49,235 nt of DNA, from contig JAILZL010000021.1 in assembly GCA_023512475.1 (NCBI GenBank), positions 1 to 49,235 on the forward strand, written 5' to 3'. Positions 17,266 through 26,500 of this stretch are shown piece after piece. The stretch is from Syntrophobacterales bacterium (GTDB lineage Bacteria > Desulfobacterota > Desulfobaccia > Desulfobaccales > 0-14-0-80-60-11). The notes under the pieces were generated by a model. It worked only from the letters and a program-made list of their open reading frames with translations, did no database searches and was not told the origin of the DNA. The position numbers and the translations under genes were made by a program. The first letter of the stretch is position 1, and every line of letters starts with the position of its first letter.

Positions 17266-20178
17266 TCACTTACCGCTGCGCAGGAATTCCTTTACCAGAC
17301 GCTCCCAGCCCAGATCCGGATACTGGCCGTAGATGTCGTCGAGGAGGACGCCACCGGCCTGCAGGGTGGCGCCGACCCCCGGGTCCAGGAGGGCGATGAG
17401 GCGCAGGGTCTCCTCCTCCATCCAGGTGACTCCCTGGGTGCCGGGGATGAGCTTCTCCAGATCGGGCTCCAGGCTGATGGGCGCCACCTCCAGGATCCAG
17501 CCGTCCCCGTAGGGGTCGTCGTGCACCAGGGAGGGGCGGCTCAGCACCTTGGGGTTCACCTTTTCCACCACCCCATAGAGGGGGGCCAGCACCGGGGCCG
17601 GGTTCTTGCCCCGGTAGAGCACCAGGTGGGCGAGATTGCGGCGGATCTCCTCCCCCACCAAGGGCACCTGCAGGCCATCGCCGGGCCCCAGAAGCTTCTG
17701 GGAGAAGTCATCCAGCCCGAGGCGCACCCGGCCGCCGCTCTCCAGGGCCACCCAGGTATGCCCCTGGTGCAGATAGCGGGAGAGGGGCACCCGCACCCCG
17801 AAAATCTCCTCGAACTCCTCCGTTCTCCGGGCCAGATAGACCGCCAGGCCGCGGAAACGGGGCAGGCGGGCGCCCTCCTGGGCTTCCGCGGCCAGGCGTT
17901 GGACAACGGCCTGATCCAGGGAGGCGGGCAAATACGCCGTGCCCGGCCGCACCCGGGGATTGAGCCGCACGGTGGCCTGCAGCCGTTCCTCCCGGCCGCC
18001 CACGGTGACCACGTCGCCGGGTCTGAGCCCCAGGGCTTCGGCATCCTGAGGATGGACCTCCAGGCTGAGCTCCCGCAGTTCCATGCTTCCGGGCCACCGG
18101 ACGGCGGGGCGGGCGCAGGTGGTCCCCAGGGCCAGCCGCAGGGGATGCTCGGCGTCCGGCGCCGGGGTGAGCGCGGCCAGCTCGGCCAGAAAATGATCCA
18201 CCGCGTCCAGGAAATCCCCCACGCCGTTGGCGGCCAGGGACCGGAAGGCGAGGCGGAAGGGCTCGACCCCGGCCTCCGCCAGCATGGCCTGCACCTGGCT
18301 CACCGCCTTGTCGGCGCACAGGTTGCCGTGGCTGGATTTGCAGTTGTCCGGGGGGCAGCCCAGCACCAGGACGCCCTCGGCCCCGGCGGCGAAGGCCTGG
18401 AGGAGGAATTCCGCGTCCACCTTGCCGGCGCAGGGGAGCTGCAGCGCGGCAAAGCCCGGCGGCAGGACCCCGGCCTTGAGGCGCAGCACGGACTGATAGG
18501 CCTCCCAGGCGGAATTGCGGCACAGGAAGGCCACCATCCGGGGGCTGAGGCCCGGATCCAGGGCGGTCAGTTGGCTCACCACCTGCTCATCGCTGTAATT
18601 GAACACCTGGATGGCGTCGTTGGGGCACTGGCTGGCACAGATGCCGCAGCCCTGACAGGCCAGCTCATTGATGATGGCCCGGCTGTCCCAGGTGATGGCG
18701 CCGTGGGGACAGTAGCGGTAGCAGGTGAGGCACAGGACGCAGCGGCCCCGGTCCACCACCGCCCGCCCCTGGGGGGCCTGGGCGTAGCCGTCGCCCAGCA
18801 GCTCCTGGACGGCCAGCACTGCGGCCTGGATGTCGGCCTCCGTCTCCTCCAGGTCGAGCAACCCCCGGGCCGGCCCCACCGCCAGGATGCCTTTGCGGTA
18901 GGTGGCCACCGGCAGCAAATGCACGTTGTCGTCCTGGAGAAAACCCCGGGGACCGAGCTCCAGGCGGAAGGCCTCCGCCAGTCGCACATTTTCCGCCGCG
19001 GCCCGGTAGTGATCGTCCAGGACCACCAGATCCGGGCGCAGGATCACCGGTTTCCGCAGGGAGGGCTCAAAGAAGCTGAGGCTCACCCCGGCCTCGCCCA
19101 CTTCAATGGCAGGGCAGTCTTTCAGCTTGATGAGCACCAGGCCCGCTTCCTGGGCTTGCCGGAGAGCCCTCTCGATGCCGGGGCCGGCCAGTTTGGCGTT
19201 GCCCACCAGGAGGCAGACCTCCCGGCCGGCGGTCAAAAGCCGGTGGGCGGCCGCCAGCGCCCGCTTCAGGGACAGGGGATGCCCTTCGCCGGCCAAGCCC
19301 ACCAACAGGGCGGTCATCCCGGGGAGGCCCTCCGGGTTCTCCTCCAGGAGGGCTTCCAGACGGTTCTGGCAGAGGATCCGCGGATCCTCGGGCACCGGGT
19401 AGCAGCAGAGAGCGGGCTGGCGGTGCAGTTCCGGCGCCAGGACCACCGCCCCCACCTGCTCATTCACGCGGCCTTGGGGGGTGAGGAGCCTGACCCCGAA
19501 CCGACCCGTGGTCCCCTGGAAATCCAGGAGCTGGGCCTCATACAGGGGCTTGATCAGGGGGTGCTCCTGGGCCTGCCGGGTGAGCCCGGCCAGGGCTTCC
19601 CCGCCGGCGGTGCCCCGGGCATACTCAAAGGCCAGGGGGCTGGGTGCCGGCCCGGAGCTGGCCAAAAGCACCGGGAACCCGCGGCTGGCCAGCTCCAGGG
19701 CGGCCCGGAGGGCGGCATAGGAATCCCCCCAGACCAGGACCTGACGACTGACGGGCACGGTTTGGGTGCCCACCGGGACCGCCCGGCGGAGCTGGGCGGC
19801 CGCCAGCCGCACCAACTCCAGGCCTTTGGCCCGGCGCAGGTCCAGCTCCGGGTAGTCCAAGGCCGGGGTGAGATCCACCGGGGCCACCAGGGAGGGCGGC
19901 AGACCCAGTTCTTCCCGCAGGCGGGAGAGCACTTGGGCCCGATGCTCCGGCTCCTTGGCCGCCACCACCACCGGCTGGCGGTCCGCCGCGGCCAGGAATT
20001 CCGTCAGGGCCTGCCGCTGTTCCTGCTCCGGCCGGGCCAGGTCCACGGCCAGCACCCGAGCGTGGGGCAATTCCGCCAGCCTGCGGGAAAATTCCTGGGG
20101 GTCCAGACCGGCGCCGGTCAATTCCGGGCCATGCAACAGGACGATGTTCACCGGGTGTTCGGGGTGCACGGAGCTCAT
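17266..20178 (-). CDS. Multidomain HdrA/QmoB-like - 2x[4Fe-4S] - MvhD - MopB-C - GcvH-like lipoyl fusion
   Basis: 970 residues from an ATG that overlaps the preceding stop (ATGA) with GGAGGAAA upstream. Domains in order: a QmoB/HdrA-like region with two nucleotide-binding parts (~1-470); two ferredoxin clusters, CVLCLTCYRYC (~480-490) and CQGCGICASQC (~508-518); an MvhD-type [2Fe-2S] domain (~547-650: FLCRNSAW, LPCAGKVD, GCPPDNC); a domain like the C-terminal molybdopterin-dinucleotide-binding fold of formate dehydrogenases (~680-765: LEVHPQDAEALGLRPGDVV); and a GcvH-like lipoyl domain (~795-925). In the last, GKNPAPVLAP aligns with the ESVKAVSDIYAP lipoylation site, placing Lys858 at the modified lysine. 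WVALESGGRVRLGLDDFSQK and DPYGDGWI are further GcvH marks. It is the last gene of the Hdr-MetFV operon, so a role in electron transfer to or from the complex is likely. The electron or C1 carrier is inferred. Confidence 0.85.
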   Translation of the reverse strand: MSSVHPEHPVNIVLLHGPELTGAGLDPQEFSRRLAELPHARVLAVDLARPEQEQRQALTEFLAAADRQPVVVAAKEPEHRAQVLSRLREELGLPPSLVAPVDLTPALDYPELDLRRAKGLELVRLAAAQLRRAVPVGTQTVPVSRQVLVWGDSYAALRAALELASRGFPVLLASSGPAPSPLAFEYARGTAGGEALAGLTRQAQEHPLIKPLYEAQLLDFQGTTGRFGVRLLTPQGRVNEQVGAVVLAPELHRQPALCCYPVPEDPRILCQNRLEALLEENPEGLPGMTALLVGLAGEGHPLSLKRALAAAHRLLTAGREVCLLVGNAKLAGPGIERALRQAQEAGLVLIKLKDCPAIEVGEAGVSLSFFEPSLRKPVILRPDLVVLDDHYRAAAENVRLAEAFRLELGPRGFLQDDNVHLLPVATYRKGILAVGPARGLLDLEETEADIQAAVLAVQELLGDGYAQAPQGRAVVDRGRCVLCLTCYRYCPHGAITWDSRAIINELACQGCGICASQCPNDAIQVFNYSDEQVVSQLTALDPGLSPRMVAFLCRNSAWEAYQSVLRLKAGVLPPGFAALQLPCAGKVDAEFLLQAFAAGAEGVLVLGCPPDNCKSSHGNLCADKAVSQVQAMLAEAGVEPFRLAFRSLAANGVGDFLDAVDHFLAELAALTPAPDAEHPLRLALGTTCARPAVRWPGSMELRELSLEVHPQDAEALGLRPGDVVTVGGREERLQATVRLNPRVRPGTAYLPASLDQAVVQRLAAEAQEGARLPRFRGLAVYLARRTEEFEEIFGVRVPLSRYLHQGHTWVALESGGRVRLGLDDFSQKLLGPGDGLQVPLVGEEIRRNLAHLVLYRGKNPAPVLAPLYGVVEKVNPKVLSRPSLVHDDPYGDGWILEVAPISLEPDLEKLIPGTQGVTWMEEETLRLIALLDPGVGATLQAGGVLLDDIYGQYPDLGWERLVKEFLRSGK

Positions 20179-21419
20179 AGGGTTTCCTCCAGATAGCGGC
20201 ATACTTCCTGGGCCGCCCGGGTGGCTTGGGTGATGCACTCAGGAATGCTCAGGGGGCCGGTGGCGGTGCCGGCCAGGAAGATGCCGGGGGGGAGGGAGGC
20301 GGCCCCGTTGCCCGAGCCCAGAAAGCCGTCGGCCGTGAGGGGCAGACCCAGCATCTCCGCCAGCCGGGGGTTGTCCGGTCCCGGCGCGATCCCCACCGCC
20401 AGCACCAGCAGGTCCACCACCCGGAAGAGGGCCTTGCCGCTTTGGTCATCAAAAAAGCGGAGCATCAGGGAGCCGTCGGTGGTGAGGGCCACATCCCCCG
20501 GCAGGGCCCGGATGAGCTCCAGCTCCCGGCTCACCATGGCCTCGAATTCCTCCGGGTCCGGCCCCACGTTCTGCAGGTCCATGTAAAAGGTACTCACCTG
20601 CACCTCCGGCCAGCGGTGGCGCACCAGGCGGGCCAGCCTGAGGCCATAGCCGCAGCAGACCCGGGAGCAGTAGGCATGCTCCCGGTCCCGGCTGCCCACG
20701 CACTGGATGAAGGCCAGACGCCGCACCTGGCGGCCGTCCGAGGGCCTGAACAGCGGCCCGCCCTGGCGCAGGAGCTCCTCCAGATCCCCGCCGGTGATGA
20801 CCTGGGGGAGACCCGCGCGGGCAAAGACCGACCGGGGCGGCGGCGGGGAGGGCTGGTAGCCGGTGGCCACCACCACCCCGGCGGAGGTGAGCTCCACCCG
20901 GGTTTCCGGGCGGGTGAGATCCAGGGCGCCGGTGGGGCAGACCGCCTCACAGCGGCGGCAGGAGCCGTCCTGGAAAAAGAGGCACCGGGCCGGCTCCACC
21001 GCGAACCGGGGGTGGTTTTCGGCGGAGACCGTGTTCAGGAGCGCCCCCGGCACCGGGCACTCCGCCAGGCAGAGGCCGCAGTCCGTGCAGCGGGTGGGGT
21101 CCACCGCCTGGGGCCGGGTGACCAGGGTCAGATGCATGCCGCCCTTCCCCGGACTGACCGCCATCACCTGGGTATGGGGGAAGCGGCGGATCTCCGGGGT
21201 CTCGAAGAGCTCCCGCAGGGCCTGATCCACCCGGCAGGCGCCGCATTTCTGGCAGACATCGGTGGCCTTGCAGACGAAGCTCGCCGCCCGGCCCCCGAAA
21301 AAGGGGCTCTTCTCCACCAGAGCCACCGGCACTCCCGCCCGGTTAAGCTCCAGGGCGGCGGTGATGCCGGCAATGCCGCCGCCCAATACCACCACCGGAT
21401 GTGAAACGTGCGCTTTCAT
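20175..21419 (-). CDS. HdrA/QmoA-like FAD-dependent oxidoreductase (short form)
   Basis: 414 residues. FAD-binding loop VVLGGGIAGITAALEL at the N-terminus, the Cys motif CQKCGACRVD (~57-66), one ferredoxin cluster CTDCGLCLAEC (~113-123) followed by a second Cys set CLFFQDGSCRRCEAVC, and the HdrA-type block IQCVGSRDREHAYCSRVCC. This matches the compact QmoA/HdrA forms of sulfate reducers that bifurcate or transfer electrons at FAD. In the operon it sits between metF and the large fusion gene; its stop overlaps the start of the latter. An 83-bp gap separates it from metF, the largest within the operon. It probably pairs with the fusion protein as QmoA pairs with QmoB. No membrane subunit (QmoC) is encoded here, so quinone reduction is not indicated. 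Confidence 0.85.
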   Translation of the reverse strand: MKAHVSHPVVVLGGGIAGITAALELNRAGVPVALVEKSPFFGGRAASFVCKATDVCQKCGACRVDQALRELFETPEIRRFPHTQVMAVSPGKGGMHLTLVTRPQAVDPTRCTDCGLCLAECPVPGALLNTVSAENHPRFAVEPARCLFFQDGSCRRCEAVCPTGALDLTRPETRVELTSAGVVVATGYQPSPPPPRSVFARAGLPQVITGGDLEELLRQGGPLFRPSDGRQVRRLAFIQCVGSRDREHAYCSRVCCGYGLRLARLVRHRWPEVQVSTFYMDLQNVGPDPEEFEAMVSRELELIRALPGDVALTTDGSLMLRFFDDQSGKALFRVVDLLVLAVGIAPGPDNPRLAEMLGLPLTADGFLGSGNGAASLPPGIFLAGTATGPLSIPECITQATRAAQEVCRYLEETL

Positions 21420-21501
21420 GGAATGATCCGTGTCGTTTCCGGGCGCGGTCTGGGGAGACCACGCTGCCGCTCAGGGTTGCTCATGAGGCCGGGCCTGCCT
21501 C

Positions 21502-22386
21502 TCAAAACCCGGCGGCCTGAAGAAAAGCCGCCGCCAGATCCGCCCGGCCCTTGGCCTTGAGATAGACGCCGTCCGCCAGTTTTTCGCTCCGGAGCTGTCG
21601 GGCCAGGCGTCCAGCCAGGGCCGCGCCCTTGGCCAGCACCTCCTCGGGGTCGCCTCCGGAGAGCTCCTGGATCACGGCGGGCGGCAGGGTATAGACCTTC
21701 CGGAGCTCGCCCCGGGCCGCCTTCTCCACCTCCTCGGCGGAGGACACCTTGAGGCAGGCCAGGATCTTCACCCCGTCGGGCACCACCTCCCGGCGAAAGG
21801 CGCGGTATCTGTCCAGGTCGAAGATGGGGGCGGTGACGAAGAAGTCGGCCCCGGCCTCCATCTTTTTCCGGAATTTCAGCCGCTGGGGGCCCAGGGGCTG
21901 GGCTTCGGGGATGACCACCGCGCCCAGGAAGAACGTGGGGGCACCCTTCAGGGGGTTGCCGGCGCTGTCCCTGCCGGCCATGAGCTCCCGGGCCAGCTGC
22001 AGGAGCTGCACCGAATCGGCGTCGTAGACCGGCTTGGCGTCCGGGTGGTCCCCCTGATGGACGTAATCGCCGCTTAAAAGAAGGAGGTTTTCCACCCCCA
22101 GGGCGGCGGCCCCCAGCAGGTCGCTTTCCAGGGCCAGGCGGTTGCGGTCCCGGCAGGTGAGGAGCATCAGGGGCTCGCCCCCGGCCTCCTGCACCAGGCG
22201 GGCGGCGGCCAGGGCGGAGAGGCGCATCCGGGCATGTTCGTTGTCCGGCACCCCGAAGGCGGTGACCTGGCCGTTCAAGCCCGTCACCGGGGCCAGCATG
22301 CCGGCCACCTCCACCCCTTTGGGCGGCTTCACTTCCACCACCAGGGGGAACCCCCCGGCGGCCAGGGCGTCCTTGAGCTTACTCAT
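21502..22386 (-). CDS. metF: Methylenetetrahydrofolate reductase catalytic subunit
   Basis: 294 residues, close to bacterial MetF. A TIM-barrel FAD enzyme: the N-terminus has LVVEVKPPKGV, where the glutamate is the family's proton donor. LTCRDRNRLALESDLLGAAA and NLLLLSGDYVHQGDHPDAKPVY are the flavin- and folate-binding segments. It interconverts methylene-THF and methyl-THF in the methyl branch of the Wood-Ljungdahl pathway. Its start overlaps the end of metV by 8 bases and GGAGA lies upstream, so the two are translated together, as in Moorella-type metVF. In this Hdr-rich operon the likely electron route is the Hdr/MvhD proteins rather than free NADH, which is inference from context. It can run as reductase in acetogenesis or as dehydrogenase in acetate oxidation. 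Confidence 0.93.
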   Translation of the reverse strand: MSKLKDALAAGGFPLVVEVKPPKGVEVAGMLAPVTGLNGQVTAFGVPDNEHARMRLSALAAARLVQEAGGEPLMLLTCRDRNRLALESDLLGAAALGVENLLLLSGDYVHQGDHPDAKPVYDADSVQLLQLARELMAGRDSAGNPLKGAPTFFLGAVVIPEAQPLGPQRLKFRKKMEAGADFFVTAPIFDLDRYRAFRREVVPDGVKILACLKVSSAEEVEKAARGELRKVYTLPPAVIQELSGGDPEEVLAKGAALAGRLARQLRSEKLADGVYLKAKGRADLAAAFLQAAGF

Positions 22387-23059
22387 GGGCGGCGTATCTC
22401 CTTAAATAAGCCGGGTGGATCACCGTTCCCGGGCTGGTGGTCCGACTATGGGGATGGAGGGGCAGGATGGCCTCGATCTGCCCCAGGCGCCCCTGGCTCT
22501 CCAGGCGCTCATAGATCTCGCACCAGGCGCAGGGCCGCTCCGGGTCCACCTCGCATTTTCCCGCCACCGTGCCGCCGCAGGGGCCGTTGAGCAGGCCCTT
22601 GGTGCACATGGTCACCGGGCAGATGCCGCCGGTGATGCCCAGATAGCACTGATGGCAGGAGCGGCAGCGCTCGGTGTAATGGCCCGCCGCCTCGTTCACC
22701 CCGATGAAGGTGGTGTTGAGGGCCGGGAAGACCGGCTTCTCTTTCAGGAGGGCGGCCAGAAACTGCACCCCGGCGCCGCAGGCGGTGGAGATGACCGCCT
22801 CGTAGTCGGCCGCACTCTCCTGCAGGGGCTCGATGAACTCCCGGTCGCACTGGCGCTCCACGGTAATCTCACCCAGGCGGCCGGCTTGCCCGGCCAGATT
22901 GCGGGCCAGCTTCAGTTGCGCCGCCAGCAGCCCCACTTCCTTTTCGCCCCCGGCCAGGCAGACGGCCACGCAGGTGCCGCACCCGACGATGAGGACGTTG
23001 CCGTAGGGGGCCACCATCTCCTGGATTTCCTTGAAAGGCTTGCGTTCTGCGATGATCAT
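22379..23059 (-). CDS. metV: MetV, partner subunit of methylenetetrahydrofolate reductase
   Basis: 226 residues from ATG 23059, which overlaps the mvhD stop (ATGA). The N-terminal half carries a GCGTCVAVC motif typical of the MTHFR C-terminal/MetV family, then a second Cys at TACGAGVQ. The C-terminal third has the Cys-rich pattern CRSCHQCYLGITGGICPVTM, then CTKGLLNGPCGGT, GKCEV and CAWCEIYERL, which bind Fe-S clusters and zinc. In acetogens MetV is needed for MetF activity and links it to Hdr-type electron carriers. Reading frames that start further upstream overlap mvhD and lack conservation, so the short start is preferred. Position between mvhD and metF is that expected for an Hdr-coupled methylene-THF reductase. 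Confidence 0.92.
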   Translation of the reverse strand: MIIAERKPFKEIQEMVAPYGNVLIVGCGTCVAVCLAGGEKEVGLLAAQLKLARNLAGQAGRLGEITVERQCDREFIEPLQESAADYEAVISTACGAGVQFLAALLKEKPVFPALNTTFIGVNEAAGHYTERCRSCHQCYLGITGGICPVTMCTKGLLNGPCGGTVAGKCEVDPERPCAWCEIYERLESQGRLGQIEAILPLHPHSRTTSPGTVIHPAYLRRYAAHE

Positions 23060-23553
23060 TGTGCCACCACCCGTTGAACTGCCGCCGCCACCTGGGCGGG
23101 GCTCCCGCCCTCCCGGTGCAGCGGGCTGGGACCCAATTTCTTCACCCGCTCCGTCATCTCCCGGACCACCATGACCCACTTGGGGGCGTCGGAGGCGGCC
23201 ACCTCAAACATCTCCAGGCGCTCGGGCTCCAGGCCGATCTCCGCCAGGAGTTTTTTGGCATACTCCACCCGTTCCCTAGCCCGGAGATTGCCCTCCAGGA
23301 AGTGGCAGCTGCCGGCCTCGCAGCCGCTCACCATCACCGCATCCGCCCCGGCCTCGAAGGCCTTGAGGATGTGCAGGATGTCGATGCGGCCGGTGCACAA
23401 GTACTTGACGATGCGCACCGTGGGGGGATACTGCATGCGGGCCGAGCCGGCCATGTCCGCGGCCGTGTAGGTGCAGTAGGTGCACACCAACGCCAGGATC
23501 TTGGGCTGAAATTCCGCCACCGGAGCCGTCGGGATCACTTTGGAGGCTTCCAT
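23056..23553 (-). CDS. mvhD: MvhD-type iron-sulfur protein (hydrogenase/Hdr delta subunit)
   Basis: 165 residues. It holds ILALVCTYCTYTAADMAGSA, RMQYPPTVRIVKYLCTGRID and GADAVMVSGCEAGSCHFLEG, the cysteine blocks of the [2Fe-2S] protein MvhD. The central fold is of normal size; a Lys/Glu-rich tail follows. MvhD passes electrons between a donor (hydrogenase, formate dehydrogenase or similar) and HdrA. No hydrogenase catalytic subunit is encoded in the window, so the donor is unknown. The gene starts 3 bases after the end of hdrA and its stop overlaps the metV start. A second MvhD domain is present in the fusion gene at 17266, so the complex may contain two such relays. Confidence 0.93.
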   Translation of the reverse strand: MEASKVIPTAPVAEFQPKILALVCTYCTYTAADMAGSARMQYPPTVRIVKYLCTGRIDILHILKAFEAGADAVMVSGCEAGSCHFLEGNLRARERVEYAKKLLAEIGLEPERLEMFEVAASDAPKWVMVVREMTERVKKLGPSPLHREGGSPAQVAAAVQRVVAQ

Positions 23554-23556
23554 GGA

Positions 23557-26500
23557 TTACCTCGCCTCACCGCCCATGGCCGGCCAGGATGCGCTGACGG
23601 CCAGGATCTTGGCGATGAACTGCTCGTCCAGGTTGTGTTTCACTTCGATGGCCTTGCGGGGGCAGGCGCTGGCGCAGTTGCCGCAGCCCTGGCAGGAGGC
23701 GGCGTCGATCCGCACCACGCCCTCGCTCTCATCCATCTGGGGCACCCCGAAGGGGCAGGTGCGCATGCAGGTGAGGCAGGCCACGCACTTGAGGGGATCC
23801 ACCTGGGCCACCGCGCCGGCCACGTACATCTCCTCCCGGGAGAGCACCCCCAACGCCCGGGCGGCGGCGCCCTGGGCCTGGGCCAGGCTCTCCTCCAGGG
23901 TCTTGGGACCGTGGGCCAGCCCGCAGAGGAAGATGCCGGCGGAGGCGAAATCCAGGGGCTTCAGCTTGAGATGCGCCTCCATGAGGAAGCCGTCGGGGTC
24001 CAGGGGCAGCTTGAAGACCCGGGCCACCTCGGCGCTGGCGGGATGCGGCCGCAGGGCGGCGGAGAGCACCAGGTAATCCGCCGGAAGCTTCAGGGGCATC
24101 TTCAGGGACTGGTCAAAGACGGTGACCAGGAGGCCCTGGCCCTGGGGGGTGACCTCGGGGCGGCGCTCCGGCTCGAAGCGCACAAACTGCACCCCCAGCT
24201 CCCGGGCCTTCTTGTAATGGAGCTCCATCAGGCCGTAGGTGCGGATATCCCGGTAGAGGATGAACACCTGGGCCCGGGGCTGCAGTTCCTTGATTTTCAG
24301 GGCGTTTTTCACCGCCTCGGCGCAGCAGATCCGGCTGCAGTAATTGCGCTCCGGCTCCCGGGAGCCCACGCACTGGATCATCACCACCCGGGCCTCCGGG
24401 GGCAGCGCGTCGGGAGTGTCGGCCAACAGCTCTTCCAGCTCCAGCTGGGTGAGGACCCGGTCGTGCTGGCCGTAGAGGTATTCCGTGGGCTGGTATTCCT
24501 GGGCGCCGGTGGCCACCACCACCGCGCCGTACTCCAGCTCCCGGCGGAAGCGGCCGGCTTCGGCGGTGCTCCGGAATTTGCCGATGTGGCCCTTGACATC
24601 CAGGATGCGGGTGAAGGGCAGCCACTCGATCAAGGGGTGCTCCTCCACCCGTTTCACCATTTCGGCGATGAAGGGCTGGATGGCGTGGCCCTGCAGGGTG
24701 TGGTGCTGGCGCCGGGCCAGGCTGGCCCCCAGCTTCTCCCCGGGCTCGGTGAGATACACCGGGTAACCCGCCTCCGCGAGGGTGAGGGCGGCCTGGAGGG
24801 CGGCCAGCTCCCCGCCCACCACCAGGGCCTTCTGGGTCACCGGGAAGAGGAGGTCGCCCACGGGCTTCAGGAGAGCGGCCCGGGCCACGGACATGCGCAC
24901 CAGCTCCTTGGCCTTTTCGGTGGCCAGGGCGGGCTCGCCCTGGTGCACCCAGGAGTCCTGATCCCGGATGTTGGCCATCTCAAAAAGGTATTTGTTCAAG
25001 CCGGCCTTGCGCAGGTTCTCCTGGAAGAGGGGCTCGTGCGTCCGGGGGCTGCAGGAGGCCACCACCACCCGGTTGAGGCGCTGCTCCTCGATCACCTGGC
25101 GCATGCGGTCCAGGGAGTCGGTGGAGCAGGTGAAGGTGAAGTGGTCAGCGTAGACCACCTGGGGCAGGGTGCGGGCGTAGTCCGCCACCGCCGCCACATT
25201 CACCACCCCGGCGATATTAATGCCGCAGTGGCAGACAAAGACCCCGATGCGGGGTTCCTCGGCCAGGATATCCCGCTCCGGGGGATATTCCTCCTTGGTC
25301 ACCAGGGTGCCCCGGGCTTCCGCCAGGAGCGCCGCGGCGGCCCCGGCGGCGGCGGAGGCCTGCCCCACAGTCTCCGGGATGTCCTTGGGGGCCTGGAAGA
25401 CCCCGCAGGTGTAGATGCCCTCCCGGCTGGTGGAGATCATCTGCAGGGGCGGACTGACCGCAAACCCGTAGCGGTCGGTGTCCAGGGCGAGCCTGGCCGC
25501 CAGCTCCCGGGCCGCCGGATGGGGGGTGAGGCCCACCGAGAGGACCACCAGGTCAAAGGTCTCGGTGATTACCTGGTTGTCCTCGGAGACGTAGCTCAGC
25601 TCCAGGTTGTGGCTCCTGGGGTCCTGGGCCACCCGGGAGATCATGCTCCGCACATAGCGCACCCCGTGGGAGGCCCTGGCCCGTTCGTAATAGCGGTCAA
25701 AGCCCTTGCCCTGGGCCCGCATGTCGATGTAGAAGATGGTGGGCTCGATGTTAGGGTCGTGCTCCTTGGCGATGATGGCCTGCTTGGTGGCATACATGCA
25801 GCAGACATAGGAGCAGTATTCCCGGCCCAGGGAGGCGTCCCGGGAGCCCACGCACTGGATCCAGGCCACCTTTCTGGGGGCCTTATGGTCGCTGGGCCGC
25901 ACCACATGTCCGCCGGTGGGGCCGGTGGCGGAGAGCAGGCGCTCAAACTGCAGGGAGGTGATCACATTGGGGTAGCGGCCGAAGCCGTACTCCGCCTTTT
26001 GCCCGGCGTCGAAGGGCCGGAAGCCCGGGGCGAGGATGAGGGCCCCCACCTCCAGCTCCCGGGTGGCGGGCTGCATGCGGTGGTCGATGGCCCCGGCCTG
26101 GCAGGCGGTGACGCACTGCAGGCACTCGGAGCACCCGCCGCAGTTGATGCAGCGCTCCGCCTCGCTCACCGCCTGATCCTCGCGGAAGCCCAGCATAATC
26201 TCCCGGAAACCCTGGGTCCATTCCGAGAGGGGCAGCTCCGGCATGCGGGCCCGGGGCTTCCGGGCAGACTTGGGAGGCAGGGGAGCCCAGTTCCCTTCCC
26301 CTTTGGGGAGAGGCTTTAAAGGAAATTCCCGGCCCTCCCTGAGATCCCGGCCGGAGAGGTAACGGTCAATGGACTCCGCCGCCTCCCGGCCGGCGGCCAC
26401 TGCGGCGATGGCGATGTAGGGTCCGGTGATGACGTCGCCCCCTGCAAAGACCCCCTCCCGGCTGGTGGCCAGGGTTTCCGGATCCACCTCGATGAGGCCC

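Noticed and set aside
17149-20196. 1015-codon plus-strand ORF opposite the Hdr fusion gene
   Set aside because: Low-complexity composition without motifs; the minus strand carries clear ferredoxin, MvhD and lipoyl motifs.
23059-26319. 1086-codon plus-strand ORF opposite hdrA
   Set aside because: Same shadow pattern; the opposite strand encodes an unmistakable HdrA.
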